Assembly: GCA_017412055.1 (NCBI GenBank)
Contig: JAFQOW010000039.1
Coordinates: 124,001 to 188,000, forward strand
Length of the DNA: 64,000 bases
Direction: 5' to 3'
Origin: Lachnospiraceae bacterium
GTDB lineage: Bacteria; Bacillota; Clostridia; Lachnospirales; Lachnospiraceae
Position 1 is the stretch's first letter. Every line of letters starts with the position of its first letter. A model generated the notes under the pieces. It had not been told where the DNA came from and ran no database searches. It saw nothing but the letters and a program-made list of their open reading frames with translations. Below, one piece after another: positions 47,545 through 55,831 of the stretch. A program made the translations under genes and the position numbers.

Positions 47545-48978
47545 TTATTTAACTACTTGCCAATAGCCTGACCTTTTCGAACCAACTCTTATAATTTTAG
47601 CATCACTAACAAGTTTTTCTATCATTCGTTGTACAGTTCGCCTTGAAACTCCAAGTTCGCTTGCTAATTTATTCTGTGTTATTTGCGGATTCTCAATCAT
47701 TTTTTTCATTAATATATCTATTTGATTCTCCATATTAGCGTCATCAGCGCCAACTTTAGCGTCATTAGCGCCACTAATTTCTTTTGTGTCATTAATAAAT
47801 TCTACATTATGTTCATCTACACCATAATTTAAATTAGGCAATACAACTGTGAACTGGTATCTATCAGAACGAAACTTTGGTTTCTTATCTTCACTATAAT
47901 TCGCCTGAAACTCATAACTACTAATTATTCTACCAAACCCACTACCTTTTCGCTCCATGTATCCAAGTCTGTTGAATACATCCGCAAGTACTGGATTTCT
48001 TCTTGTCGATGGCACAGTTAGCGGATCTCTTTCCTGTATTAATGAACCATCAGGCATTCCACCTGGTGAGTATATTTCCATTCTGTCATCATAAATGTCA
48101 ATATGCACTTCGCTACCATTTACCAGATAATCGCGGTGTGCCAAAGCATTTACAAGCGCCTCATGATAACTACGCTCTACATAATCCGGCATTTCTATTC
48201 TAGAATTCGGAGTCTTTTTCCATTTCATTTTTGCATTTCTTTTAATAAATGCTTCTCCATTTTCTATTAAAGAAATAACACTTCCTAAATATTCCGCATC
48301 ATCTAATGCATCTAATGTTCCGCCACTCTTGTTTAAACCATTCCATCTTGTGCAGAATAATCTTGACCAACGAATAGGACTGTCATCTGCTAGCAACGCT
48401 CCAGCGTTTGTTAAATACCCTTCTTCATTTGCAAGACCGAACGACACAAGGTCCTTTTCATCAAAACTATTTCCTGTCCATTTCTTATATCTAGCTCTAA
48501 GTTGAGAATATGCATAATCTTCCACCTTAAAAGTGGATTTTTGTAAATCATATGAAGTATTTTTACCTCTTAACACAAGCCTTTTTTGTTCTGTAGGTGT
48601 AGCTTTTACGCTTTCATTTCCCACACGCACATATGCTTCAAGGTCACCATCTGCGGCATAATAATATGGTGTTTCTTCGCCTTTAAAAATATCTAAAATA
48701 ATCAACACCTTTTCATCTTCTGTTTTATGAAATTTCAAATTAAATTCAGGAATCGGATTTAATCTACTCTTAATTAATTCACTTATCTTTTCTGCATCTT
48801 TTATAGGATTCTCCAATCCTACAATCTCATCATCGTTTGATATTCCAAAAATAAGTGCACCACCAAGTGTATTTGCAAAAGCACTCACACTTTTGCACCA
48901 GCTTTTAGGTTTCTTTTCTTCAAGTGCAAGTTTCTTGTCATACTCTGTTGCTTCGCCTATTAAATCTTTAATATTCAA
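47545..48978 (-). CDS. AlbA_2/Schlafen-type ATP-binding regulator with C-terminal HTH
   Basis: The 477-residue protein has an N-terminal AlbA_2 domain (SAFANTLGGALIFGI, near 33-47), a GHKL-like ATP-binding RecG-C-type region (ALAHRDYL near 270, ERKGSGFGRI near 340) and a C-terminal helix-turn-helix (NKLASELGVSRRTVQRMIEKL). The TTG at 48978 has AAGGAG upstream. Such proteins are widespread presumed transcriptional regulators. A 29-bp near-perfect palindrome in its leader suggests autoregulation. Confidence 0.85.
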   Translation of the reverse strand: MNIKDLIGEATEYDKKLALEEKKPKSWCKSVSAFANTLGGALIFGISNDDEIVGLENPIKDAEKISELIKSRLNPIPEFNLKFHKTEDEKVLIILDIFKGEETPYYYAADGDLEAYVRVGNESVKATPTEQKRLVLRGKNTSYDLQKSTFKVEDYAYSQLRARYKKWTGNSFDEKDLVSFGLANEEGYLTNAGALLADDSPIRWSRLFCTRWNGLNKSGGTLDALDDAEYLGSVISLIENGEAFIKRNAKMKWKKTPNSRIEMPDYVERSYHEALVNALAHRDYLVNGSEVHIDIYDDRMEIYSPGGMPDGSLIQERDPLTVPSTRRNPVLADVFNRLGYMERKGSGFGRIISSYEFQANYSEDKKPKFRSDRYQFTVVLPNLNYGVDEHNVEFINDTKEISGANDAKVGADDANMENQIDILMKKMIENPQITQNKLASELGVSRRTVQRMIEKLVSDAKIIRVGSKRSGYWQVVK

Positions 48979-49066
48979 AAAACTCTCTCCTTTCCTGATT
49001 TGTTCGTATTACTGTTTATTATATCTAATATTTCAAATTTATATCTCGTTATCTATGTGAGCTTAT

Positions 49067-49095
49067 TTTTGAAGTCGCAATTTGCGACCTCAAAA
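49067..49095. promoter_or_regulatory. Near-perfect 29-bp palindrome upstream of the AlbA_2 regulator
   Basis: Core GTCGCAA-T-TTGCGAC (49074-49088) is perfect; arms TTTTGA/TCAAAA extend it with one mismatched pair. About 90 bp before the start codon, it is probably an operator. Confidence 0.55.
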
Positions 49096-49152
49096 AAATT
49101 TTACATCACACCATTAAATCAGTCAATTAGTTTCAAACTTGACTATATAAAA

Positions 49153-49400
49153 TCACATCTCCTCTGTACATTCCATCCCAAGCAAACCACACGCCTCATA
49201 TAAGATTTTCTGTACCATATCTATTAAAAGTAATCGTGCCTTTTTCTCATTCTCCTCTACCTGTAAGATATTACATTCATGATAAAACTTGTTAAATGCT
49301 GTTGCTAATGCTATCACATACCTTGCCACTATAGATGGTTCATTTTTCTCCATTGCATTTACAATAACCTCTTCATACCCTGCTAATACTTTCACAAGAT
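49153..49400 (-). pseudogene. argS: Arginyl-tRNA synthetase C-terminal fragment
   Basis: About 82 codons read NLVKVLAGYEEVIVNAMEKN, then EPSIVARYVI and ATAFNKFYHECNIL, ending LLGMECTEEM. This is the C-terminal anticodon-binding helix bundle of arginyl-tRNA synthetase. The catalytic part is absent and upstream sequence is unrelated, so it is a 3' fragment carried with the island. Confidence 0.75.
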
Positions 49401-49558
49401 TATAAAAACCTACACCCCTATTTGAATATACTCTAAACTATCCTCTTCCTATTATACCACCCCCATCCCTTTCTTTCCACCAATAAGCAACAACAACTCC
49501 CAACCATACTTTATGTACAGTCAGAAATTTTATTCTTTTCTATATTAACTTTAAAATT

Positions 49559-49775
49559 CTATTCATCTTTATCAAAATTTTTCTTATACCACTCAGGTAA
49601 TCTTCTAGATACCCTTATTGGCTCACCATTTTTATATATAGCAATTCTCCTAAAAGCTATCCCTTCTGTGTTATCATATAATGCTACCAAATCACACATA
49701 GGTAATACTTTCTTCAAATTCTCGAAGGTTTCCACATATCTTTTCTCTATATCCCGTCTGAACAGGAAAACTTCA
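49559..49775 (-). pseudogene. Zeta-toxin-like kinase C-terminal fragment
   Basis: The frame reads RDIEKRYVETFENLKKVLPM, then CDLVALYDNT and RRIAIYKNGEPIRVSRRLPEW. It resembles the 3' end of zeta-toxin family proteins (P-loop kinases). The P-loop half is missing. The rest of 49401-49558 and 49776-49884 shows nothing more. Confidence 0.5.
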
Positions 49776-49884
49776 TATAAATAGGTAAACTTCCAATATG
49801 TAAATTCCTAAATCACCCTATCCATTTTGCAATCTGCTTATCTTAACAAATCGATGTGGAATTATTATGAAATATTTGTAACAA

Positions 49885-49932
49885 AAAAATAAGTCGAATG
49901 GCTTATCACACTCATACCACTCGACTTTATTT
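49885..49932 (-). terminator. Terminator of the 103-residue protein gene
   Basis: AAATAA-GTCGA paired with TCGAC-TTTATTT with small bulges, 4 bp past the stop, and a T7 run on minus. Confidence 0.55.
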
Positions 49933-49935
49933 CAT

Positions 49936-50247
49936 TTATAATTTTTTAAATGTATTGGATTTCAAACTATCTTTTTTCTGAACCTCAATGCCCAATTCCG
50001 ACTGATGTTTATATAACCTCACACCAAGATTTGCTGGTGGAGTATCGACAAGGTCTCTCAATGCAAACACCTCATCCTTTTCCATTTGTGATATCTTTTC
50101 AACAACCGTCTGCCACAGTTTTCCATATGTCCTATCTTCTAACACGGTATCTTTACAATAACTAGGCACATCAGGGTATCCTGCTTTTTCCGCTAATTTC
50201 TCTAATTTTTTCCATTCAACATCGCTTACAGTAAATTGAACTCTCAT
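49936..50247 (-). CDS. DUF1413-like small DNA-binding protein
   Basis: The 103-residue protein begins MRVQFTVSDVEWKKLEKLAE, a ribbon-helix-helix-like start, followed by EVFALRDLVDTPPANLGVRL, a DUF1413 hallmark. These are found on plasmids and islands in Firmicutes and may be repressors. ATG 50247 is preferred over 50277 because similarity begins there. Confidence 0.6.
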   Translation of the reverse strand: MRVQFTVSDVEWKKLEKLAEKAGYPDVPSYCKDTVLEDRTYGKLWQTVVEKISQMEKDEVFALRDLVDTPPANLGVRLYKHQSELGIEVQKKDSLKSNTFKKL

Positions 50248-50404
50248 AATATTACGTCCCCTTTCTTGCCAAATCAAGGTATCTGTTCAGTTCCCTTAAT
50301 TACAATATACTACAAATCAGGGAGTTGTTCAATCCCCTCTTTTTTCTAATTATTAGGTACTAACACATTAGCAATTTCAACTTCTTTAGCTTCTACACCA
50401 TCCG

Positions 50405-51166
50405 TTAAAATATGAACTGTTGTCTTATTGCTACTCGCTTCAACTTTAAAAACTCATCTGCGAATGTTTCTGCAGTTTCACGATTGCGGTCTATTGACAT
50501 CGTTTCTTTATTATAATTTGCAGCTACAGTCCAGTTGAATGTTCCATGCAAAACCGTTTTCAAATCAATAATACAAAACTTATCATGCATAATATTCTTA
50601 TAAAGAGATTTAATCTCTATTCTGTAAGTTTCAAAGTTGTTTTCCAAAACAAATGGTGCATCATTTCTATTTCTATCATTATCATCAATAATAATTACAA
50701 TATCTAGCCCCTGACGTTTCTTTTTTAGTATTTCTGCATGGATAGTCGGATTGGTAAACCATGCCATTGCTATCCATATGACATATTTTGCATCCCTTAT
50801 TTCTTCAATAATCTCTGCTTGAATATGCTCAAAGTGGATTTCCTGACTAACTTCCTCTGAATCAGCTGGTAATATACCGGGTTTAATTGCTAATCCCCAA
50901 TACTCATAATCATCATTTACTGGATAAATTTCAGCACACATTTCGTCCAAATAATTCTCATACTTCTTTAACTCAGGAATTTTTTCTGGAATAATGCTAA
51001 TGATAATATACTCTTTTCTGTGATCTGGTAGATGATATGTAAATGCGAATTCTTTTTGAAAAGAAACAGTAACTAATTTTAGCAAACTAATAATATGCTC
51101 CTTTTCTTCGTGTTCTGACATTTTTATTGTTGCTATAAGCAATTCTTTATACTGCTTTTCTGTCAT
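50405..51166 (-). CDS. Phospholipase D-like (HKD) domain protein
   Basis: The 253-residue protein has an N-terminal region of about 110 residues, then a PLD-like fold with one HKD motif (MHDKFCIIDLKT...GTFNW, near 200). One HKD per chain is typical of nucleases that work as dimers (Nuc, BfiI-like). The start is uncertain because both ATG 51166 and GTG 51178 have weak ribosome sites. It follows the bactofilin-like gene by about 20 bp, likely the same transcript. Confidence 0.75.
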   Translation of the reverse strand: MTEKQYKELLIATIKMSEHEEKEHIISLLKLVTVSFQKEFAFTYHLPDHRKEYIIISIIPEKIPELKKYENYLDEMCAEIYPVNDDYEYWGLAIKPGILPADSEEVSQEIHFEHIQAEIIEEIRDAKYVIWIAMAWFTNPTIHAEILKKKRQGLDIVIIIDDNDRNRNDAPFVLENNFETYRIEIKSLYKNIMHDKFCIIDLKTVLHGTFNWTVAANYNKETMSIDRNRETAETFADEFLKLKRVAIRQQFIF

Positions 51167-51185
51167 ACCTTCACCCACTTTTCTA

Positions 51186-51629
51186 TCACTGATAATATGT
51201 CATGCCGTTACGAGTAACCGGCTCCTTAATATATCCGTTACCTTCAATGATTATTTCGCCATCACCTGAACGCGCACCACCGAATACTCCTCTTATAATC
51301 AAAGTTCCTTCATTACGCAAGGAACCTGACAACCTTCCCCTTTCCTCAACAATTATTGTACTTCCATCAGAAATCGTTATAGAACCACTCATTATACCTC
51401 TTACAATTGCCTCAGCTCCTGTTGCTATGTGAGTTGAACCACTTTGTTCTCCAAGCACTTCCACTTTTGCACCCATTTGAACATCAAGCGTTCCACTATT
51501 CTTTCCCTGAATCACCAATGTTCCTGCTTCAACATGAATAGTACCACAATGTTCTCCATCAAGCACATAATCTTCATTAATAATCATAGGTGGCACTCTT
51601 TTTCCATTAATATAATCCATTTCGTACAT
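51186..51629 (-). CDS. Bactofilin-like beta-helical protein
   Basis: The 147-residue protein is built of short beta repeats (GTIHVEAGTLVIQG, GTLDVQMGAKVEVLG, GSTHIATGAEAIVRG and so on), a right-handed beta-helix as in bactofilins, which self-polymerise. GGAGG supports ATG 51629. Neighbours are an RHH regulator and a PLD protein. Confidence 0.7.
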   Translation of the reverse strand: MYEMDYINGKRVPPMIINEDYVLDGEHCGTIHVEAGTLVIQGKNSGTLDVQMGAKVEVLGEQSGSTHIATGAEAIVRGIMSGSITISDGSTIIVEERGRLSGSLRNEGTLIIRGVFGGARSGDGEIIIEGNGYIKEPVTRNGMTYYQ

Positions 51630-51668
51630 TTTATATTCCTCCATTTCTCTTTTTCGTTTTTACTTTAT

Positions 51669-52139
51669 CTATTCTTCTTTGTCAGCATATTCTTCCACAT
51701 CTATCTGCTCATAGTTATACGCACCGACTGGATATTCGCAAATATAACCTGACACTCTGAATCGTTTCCCACATGAACAACATTCACAATCTTCCCAATC
51801 AAAGCTGTAAGTTGTCTCTGGTCCCATTTGTCTTTCATCAGAAGATGTATCGCAGTCTTCCGAAAAGTCCATACCGTTACCTGCTCCACAATACGGACAG
51901 TCGATTACTCGCTTGAGACTGATTCCTCCCATATCCCAATCTTCATCATAATCATCTTCTTGGGTATATTCAGCCACTCTAACTTTCTGATAATATTCTT
52001 TTAAAGCATTACGAAAAACCTCTGACTTTTGTCTTCCTGTAACCTGACTTGCATATTCCAGCATATCATCTTCTTCCGTGTTTAATCGTACTCTGTACTG
52101 TTTATCACGGCTGTCATCCATCTTAGGTCTACCTCTCAT
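51669..52139 (-). CDS. Ribbon-helix-helix / zinc-ribbon regulator
   Basis: The 156-residue protein has a basic N-terminus (MRGRPKMDDSRDKQYRVRL) and an RHH fold (about 14-50), an acidic linker, then a zinc ribbon (CPYCGAGNG ... CECCSCGKRF). RHH proteins bind short palindromes as dimers. Three GGATATCC-type palindromes lie immediately upstream, so it most likely represses its own operon with the bactofilin-like and PLD genes. Confidence 0.75.
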   Translation of the reverse strand: MRGRPKMDDSRDKQYRVRLNTEEDDMLEYASQVTGRQKSEVFRNALKEYYQKVRVAEYTQEDDYDEDWDMGGISLKRVIDCPYCGAGNGMDFSEDCDTSSDERQMGPETTYSFDWEDCECCSCGKRFRVSGYICEYPVGAYNYEQIDVEEYADKEE

Positions 52140-52155
52140 AATATACCTCCTTTTT

Positions 52156-52224
52156 ATTGGATATCCAATTTATACATACATTATATATGGATATCCATCA
52201 AATGTCAATATGTTGGATATCTAA
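52156..52224. promoter_or_regulatory. Three GGATATCC palindromes, operator cluster
   Basis: ATTGGATATCCAAT (52156-52169), ATGGATATCCAT (52187-52198) and TTGGATATCTAA (52213-52224), with centres 30 and 26 bp apart, about three helical turns, consistent with cooperative binding. Confidence 0.65.
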
Positions 52225-52310
52225 AAAATAAGGCCGAAAAAATAAGGCAGTTACCGAAGCAACCGCCAAACCAAGTCCTATACTCTTGTCTTTACCTTAC
52301 TGCCATCCAT

Positions 52311-52351
52311 AAATATCCTATCCTAACCATCACGGTTAGGATAGGATATTT
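52311..52351. terminator. 18-bp hairpin terminator
   Basis: Perfect stem AAATATCCTATCCTAACC with complement and loop ATCAC, in the gap after the STAS-like gene; the T-rich side faces minus. Confidence 0.75.
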
Positions 52352-52359
52352 AATTATTT

Positions 52360-52440
52360 ACTTAACATTCTCGCAATCAGCATCTTGTTGCTTCTCGATT
52401 GATTGTTAATAATAGCTGCCTCAGTATTCTTAAATAGATG
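52360..52440. repeat. Diverged copy of the island 3' tail (copy D)
   Basis: It contains AGCATCTTGTTGCTTC (compare AGCATCTTGTCGCTTC at 55.56 kb), TAGCTGCCT and ATTCTTAAATAGATGATTCAT. It is downstream of the HATPase/RES/STAS operon. Confidence 0.5.
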
Positions 52441-52546
52441 ATTCATAATTACAATACTACTTTTGTATCAACAAGTATCAACATTAATACCCTACCAAAT
52501 ACATTATATAAATACCAACCAGTCAATCAGATTTTTATCATATCTC

Positions 52547-52849
52547 TTATGAATATTTTTGATTTGCAACACTTATACTCTCTTTTAGCAATTCTACCAT
52601 TGTTTCCTGCAAATTAACAATCTTAATTTTATTTTTTGATATATTATATTTTTGTTTATCAAACAATTTACCTATTGCATTATTCAAAAATGCTGTGTTC
52701 ACTAACTCGATATTATTAAAATCTATAATTATATCCTCATCACAATTTTGGCTATTCTCTTTAATTACTTCAAATACCTTGTTTCCTTTCAAATCATCAT
52801 CCGCAGCTTTTGAACCTATAATCTTTTCTACATAAACATTTTTTGACAC
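52547..52849 (-). CDS. STAS-like (DUF4325) protein
   Basis: The 100-residue protein has the STAS-like core (IIIDFNNIELVNTAFLNNAIG, about 40-60). DUF4325 proteins resemble anti-sigma-factor antagonists. The GTG at 52849 has AGGAGG 7 bp upstream and lies 12 bp after the RES gene. It is the third gene of the HATPase/RES operon, where it may work as a partner-switch with the ATPase. Confidence 0.75.
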   Translation of the reverse strand: MSKNVYVEKIIGSKAADDDLKGNKVFEVIKENSQNCDEDIIIDFNNIELVNTAFLNNAIGKLFDKQKYNISKNKIKIVNLQETMVELLKESISVANQKYS

Positions 52850-52861
52850 TTTTAGCTCCTC

Positions 52862-54064
52862 CTACTCTACTAATATCTGATTTAATACAGTATATATCTC
52901 ATACATATGAAGCTTGCCATATTCTGATTCTATATATTTTTTTCCTTCAATTAACATTTTACCATAAATACGTTCAAATGACGAATAAATTATTTCTGCT
53001 CTTGTTATTTTTTTCTGTTGCCCACATTGAACTATTTCTTTTTTTACCTCTTCCAAATCTTTCAAAGATACCGTATATATTTTGTTTCTATCTATTGGAA
53101 CACTTATAAACAATTTATCATATAATTCTTTATCATAAACATGCTCAGTATTAATATTAGTGAAAATCGCCATATTTTCTTTAAAGTCCATATCACCTTC
53201 TATCATATCTTCATAAGTAACATCTTTATAATATTTTGTAGAATAATATGCAATTCCATTAAATTGTTCATTTTTTAATACCAATGCTAGCAACTGTGGT
53301 AACACATATTCCTCACAAAAACTATATCCCTTCAATTCTTGCCTTTTTTGAAAACTACAAACAGATGATAAAATCATTTTAAAAAAAGTCGCTTTATTGT
53401 AACTAATCTTCTCTTGCAAAAATATATCAAGCCATATAGAATCAAAAATTTCGTATATATTACATCGAAGATCATATATTTTCAAATCTTTACTTAAAAG
53501 TGATACAACTGACAACTTTAATTTATCAATATCATTTGTCTCTATTTCTTCTGCTACATCAACAACAGAACTTCCTATGTATAACATTGGTTGCCCAGTT
53601 AAACTATATCGTTGATTTTGAATCAAATAACGCTTATTAAATGGAATATGAAACATATCCCATGAAGTTAGTACTTGTTCTGATATTCTTCCTTTAAAGT
53701 AAACTTTAAAATCCCCTACTTCCCTTCTAAAACTCAAAAGATCTTTTTTCTTTAAAATACTGCCTAAATACTCTATCGCATCATTTACTTTTGAATCAAT
53801 CCACAATAGATATATTTTTTTCAAATCATCAAAAAAACTTTCTATTTCTGTAATTTCTATTTCTTTCAAAACATTTTTCACTTCTATACATACTGGTTCA
53901 TCATTGCACTTATTGCAATATCCTTTTTTTACCAATTCAAAATGCGCTATAAATATTTTTTTATAATTTTCTATAGTATCTTCATATCTTTCGCTTTTTG
54001 ACTGAGCTAATAATCGTAATCTATACTGATATGAATCACTTAAAAAATCTTTTATACAATCCAT
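52862..54064 (-). CDS. RES-domain protein with HEPN/RES-type N-terminal region
   Basis: The 400-residue protein has an N-terminal region of about 150 residues with CNKCNDEPVC, like the HEPN/RES N-terminal domain described for conflict systems. The RES domain follows: FKGRISEQ, MFHIPFNKRYLIQNQRYSLT and GQPMLYIGSSVVDVAEE (about 150-330). RES enzymes of toxin modules destroy NAD+ or transfer ADP-ribose. The Arg, Glu and Ser positions seem retained. It begins 1 bp after the ATPase gene, with GGAGG inside that gene. Confidence 0.75.
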   Translation of the reverse strand: MDCIKDFLSDSYQYRLRLLAQSKSERYEDTIENYKKIFIAHFELVKKGYCNKCNDEPVCIEVKNVLKEIEITEIESFFDDLKKIYLLWIDSKVNDAIEYLGSILKKKDLLSFRREVGDFKVYFKGRISEQVLTSWDMFHIPFNKRYLIQNQRYSLTGQPMLYIGSSVVDVAEEIETNDIDKLKLSVVSLLSKDLKIYDLRCNIYEIFDSIWLDIFLQEKISYNKATFFKMILSSVCSFQKRQELKGYSFCEEYVLPQLLALVLKNEQFNGIAYYSTKYYKDVTYEDMIEGDMDFKENMAIFTNINTEHVYDKELYDKLFISVPIDRNKIYTVSLKDLEEVKKEIVQCGQQKKITRAEIIYSSFERIYGKMLIEGKKYIESEYGKLHMYEIYTVLNQILVE

Positions 54065-54065
54065 T

Positions 54066-54980
54066 TTATTCCTCCATAATATCCCATATATTTATAAGAT
54101 TTATTCTTTCGTTTATTTCTATACTTTTGGGGTCTCTAACAATATATGGTATCGATATTGTAATAATTGTTCCTTCGTATTCTTGTTCCATCTCCTCGCT
54201 ATAGTTTATAATAATTTCATTCTCATTATCTATATTAAAACAAGAACTATCAAACTCAACATAACATCCCCCAGATAATATTGTTGCAAAACCATTTAAT
54301 TCATTTATATATTTTCTCAGTAAATATAATCCCAATCCTCCTGATTCACTATCATCACGTGTAGTATTTGTTTTTTTCAAAGCCCATATTAACGCAGATA
54401 GCTCATTTTCAAAAATCATTCCTTTTTTTATTTCTAATTGTTTAGCAATTGAATACTGTGCATTCGAAATCGAAACGGTGATCATATTTTCATCCGTCGT
54501 TACACTCCCTGAAATAAAACCAACTTTACTTTCCGTATGCATTTTTATATTCGTAAACAATTCACTTAAAAGAGTTTTAAATTTGTCATAATTTTTTAAC
54601 TCTAGCTTTTTCAAAAATTTTAGTAAAATATCTTCTTCTTCACGAACATTCTCACCACCTATTACTCTTGGCTTAAAAAAAGCCCTTTTATCATTTGCAT
54701 AATAATTAAATAAAGACATAATAACATTTTTTTCATCATAAACTTTTAAATCTGGCAACATTACAAAAATTTGTTTACCATTTGCCCTTTGTTCCTCAAT
54801 AGAAAAAAATAACAATGAGAGAATATTTACATCAAACACCTTTGTCTTAGAAAAATTAATAAGAACCGTAGTACCAGTAAAATCCTTCATACTTTTATTG
54901 ACTTTAATAAAAAACGAATATACTTTTGACGAATTTTTTATTTTTCTTGGACAATCTATCCTTAAAATCTTATTTTCCAT
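54066..54980 (-). CDS. HATPase (GHKL) protein with STAS-like N-terminus
   Basis: The 304-residue protein has N-terminal residues 15-80 resembling a STAS-like fold (TVLINFSKTKVFDVNILSLL). Then comes a GHKL ATPase with N-box LLSELFTNIKMH (near 140), a degenerate G1 region and G2 box GGLGLYLLRKY. No HisKA domain is present, as in RsbW-type switch kinases. It is the first gene of the operon with the RES and DUF4325 genes. Confidence 0.72.
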   Translation of the reverse strand: MENKILRIDCPRKIKNSSKVYSFFIKVNKSMKDFTGTTVLINFSKTKVFDVNILSLLFFSIEEQRANGKQIFVMLPDLKVYDEKNVIMSLFNYYANDKRAFFKPRVIGGENVREEEDILLKFLKKLELKNYDKFKTLLSELFTNIKMHTESKVGFISGSVTTDENMITVSISNAQYSIAKQLEIKKGMIFENELSALIWALKKTNTTRDDSESGGLGLYLLRKYINELNGFATILSGGCYVEFDSSCFNIDNENEIIINYSEEMEQEYEGTIITISIPYIVRDPKSIEINERINLINIWDIMEE

Positions 54981-55156
54981 AAATTAATATCCATATACAT
55001 AATAATTAACATAATATATTATATACTATCATTTTAACTTATTTATTACAATACCTTATCTTAAAATACTAATTATTTATACAAATAAATATAAAAATAC
55101 CATAACTACCATATATAATTGATATGAAATCCGTAAAATTATTTATATTTATTTTT

Positions 55157-55336
55157 TTATGGAATAAAATTAATTTCTATATTCGCCTTAATAATTATAT
55201 ATAACTTATTATCATCATAGTCCTTATGTGCAATAAACACTGTATACACTTTTTCTAGTTCATCTACAACCGTCTTATTATACATAATAATAGTGAACTT
55301 ATATTTCTCTGTCTTACCACATTCGTCTAAAATCAT
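55157..55336 (-). CDS. Possible small protein, 59 residues
   Basis: It begins MILDECGKTEKYKFTIIMYN and ends in alternating Ile/Lys/Asn strands. AAAGGAA precedes the ATG closely. No family is recognised; it could be a fragment of a larger lost gene. The 850-bp gap 54981-55831 otherwise holds only hairpins and repeats. Confidence 0.3.
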   Translation of the reverse strand: MILDECGKTEKYKFTIIMYNKTVVDELEKVYTVFIAHKDYDDNKLYIIIKANIEINFIP

Positions 55337-55493
55337 AATTCCTTTTATTAGTAAACACATCACTCAATATCTACGTAATTTCCTTAATAACCTATCTCCA
55401 TAATCCTAACATTTATCCAAACATCCCAATCGCTTTCTTCACCCCTCCCCATACTTTTCATACATTCCCACCACTTTCACCACCAAAAAAATA

Positions 55494-55524
55494 CCCCACT
55501 AGAACCATTACGATTCTAGTTAAG
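55494..55524 (-). terminator. Island tail terminator, copy E
   Basis: Stem ACTAGAA/TTCTAGT (55498-55504, 55514-55520) with T7 on minus; same hairpin as copies C and F but followed by a different tail (AGCATCTTGTCGCTTCGCG). Confidence 0.65.
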
Positions 55525-55595
55525 TATTCATAATTTTATAGACTTTACTTAATTCTTCGCTTCCAGCATCTTGTCGCTTCGCGCCAATCTGCACA

Positions 55596-55616
55596 CGTAC
55601 ATTTATCAAATGTACG
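55596..55616. other. Short perfect hairpin
   Basis: CGTACATTT/AAATGTACG with a 3-nt loop, in intergenic sequence; role unknown. Confidence 0.4.
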
Positions 55617-55691
55617 CGAAAAAGAATAACAAAAGCCCCATCCATTCATGCAAGCATGATGTCCACTTGCCTCGTCGCCATCACAAAAAAT

Positions 55692-55724
55692 CCCCCACCA
55701 GAACCTTTACGATTCTAGTGAGGG
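55692..55724 (-). terminator. Island tail terminator, copy F
   Basis: Stem CACCAGAA/TTCTAGTG (one G-T pair) with T6 on minus, directly downstream of the DUF262 gene. Confidence 0.7.
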
Positions 55725-55796
55725 ATTCATATTTTACTTAATATCAGTAACCGTTATCTAAACGATAGCATTACTTATTAGCGATAGCTGCCTGTG
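55707..55796. repeat. 90-bp perfect direct repeat (copy F of the island tail)
   Basis: Identical to 47365-47454. Recombination between the two copies would remove 8.3 kb holding the RES, RHH/bactofilin/PLD and AlbA_2 genes. Confidence 0.85.
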
Positions 55797-55831
55797 TCGA
55801 CAAGTGTGCAAGATATGCATTGTAATAATTG

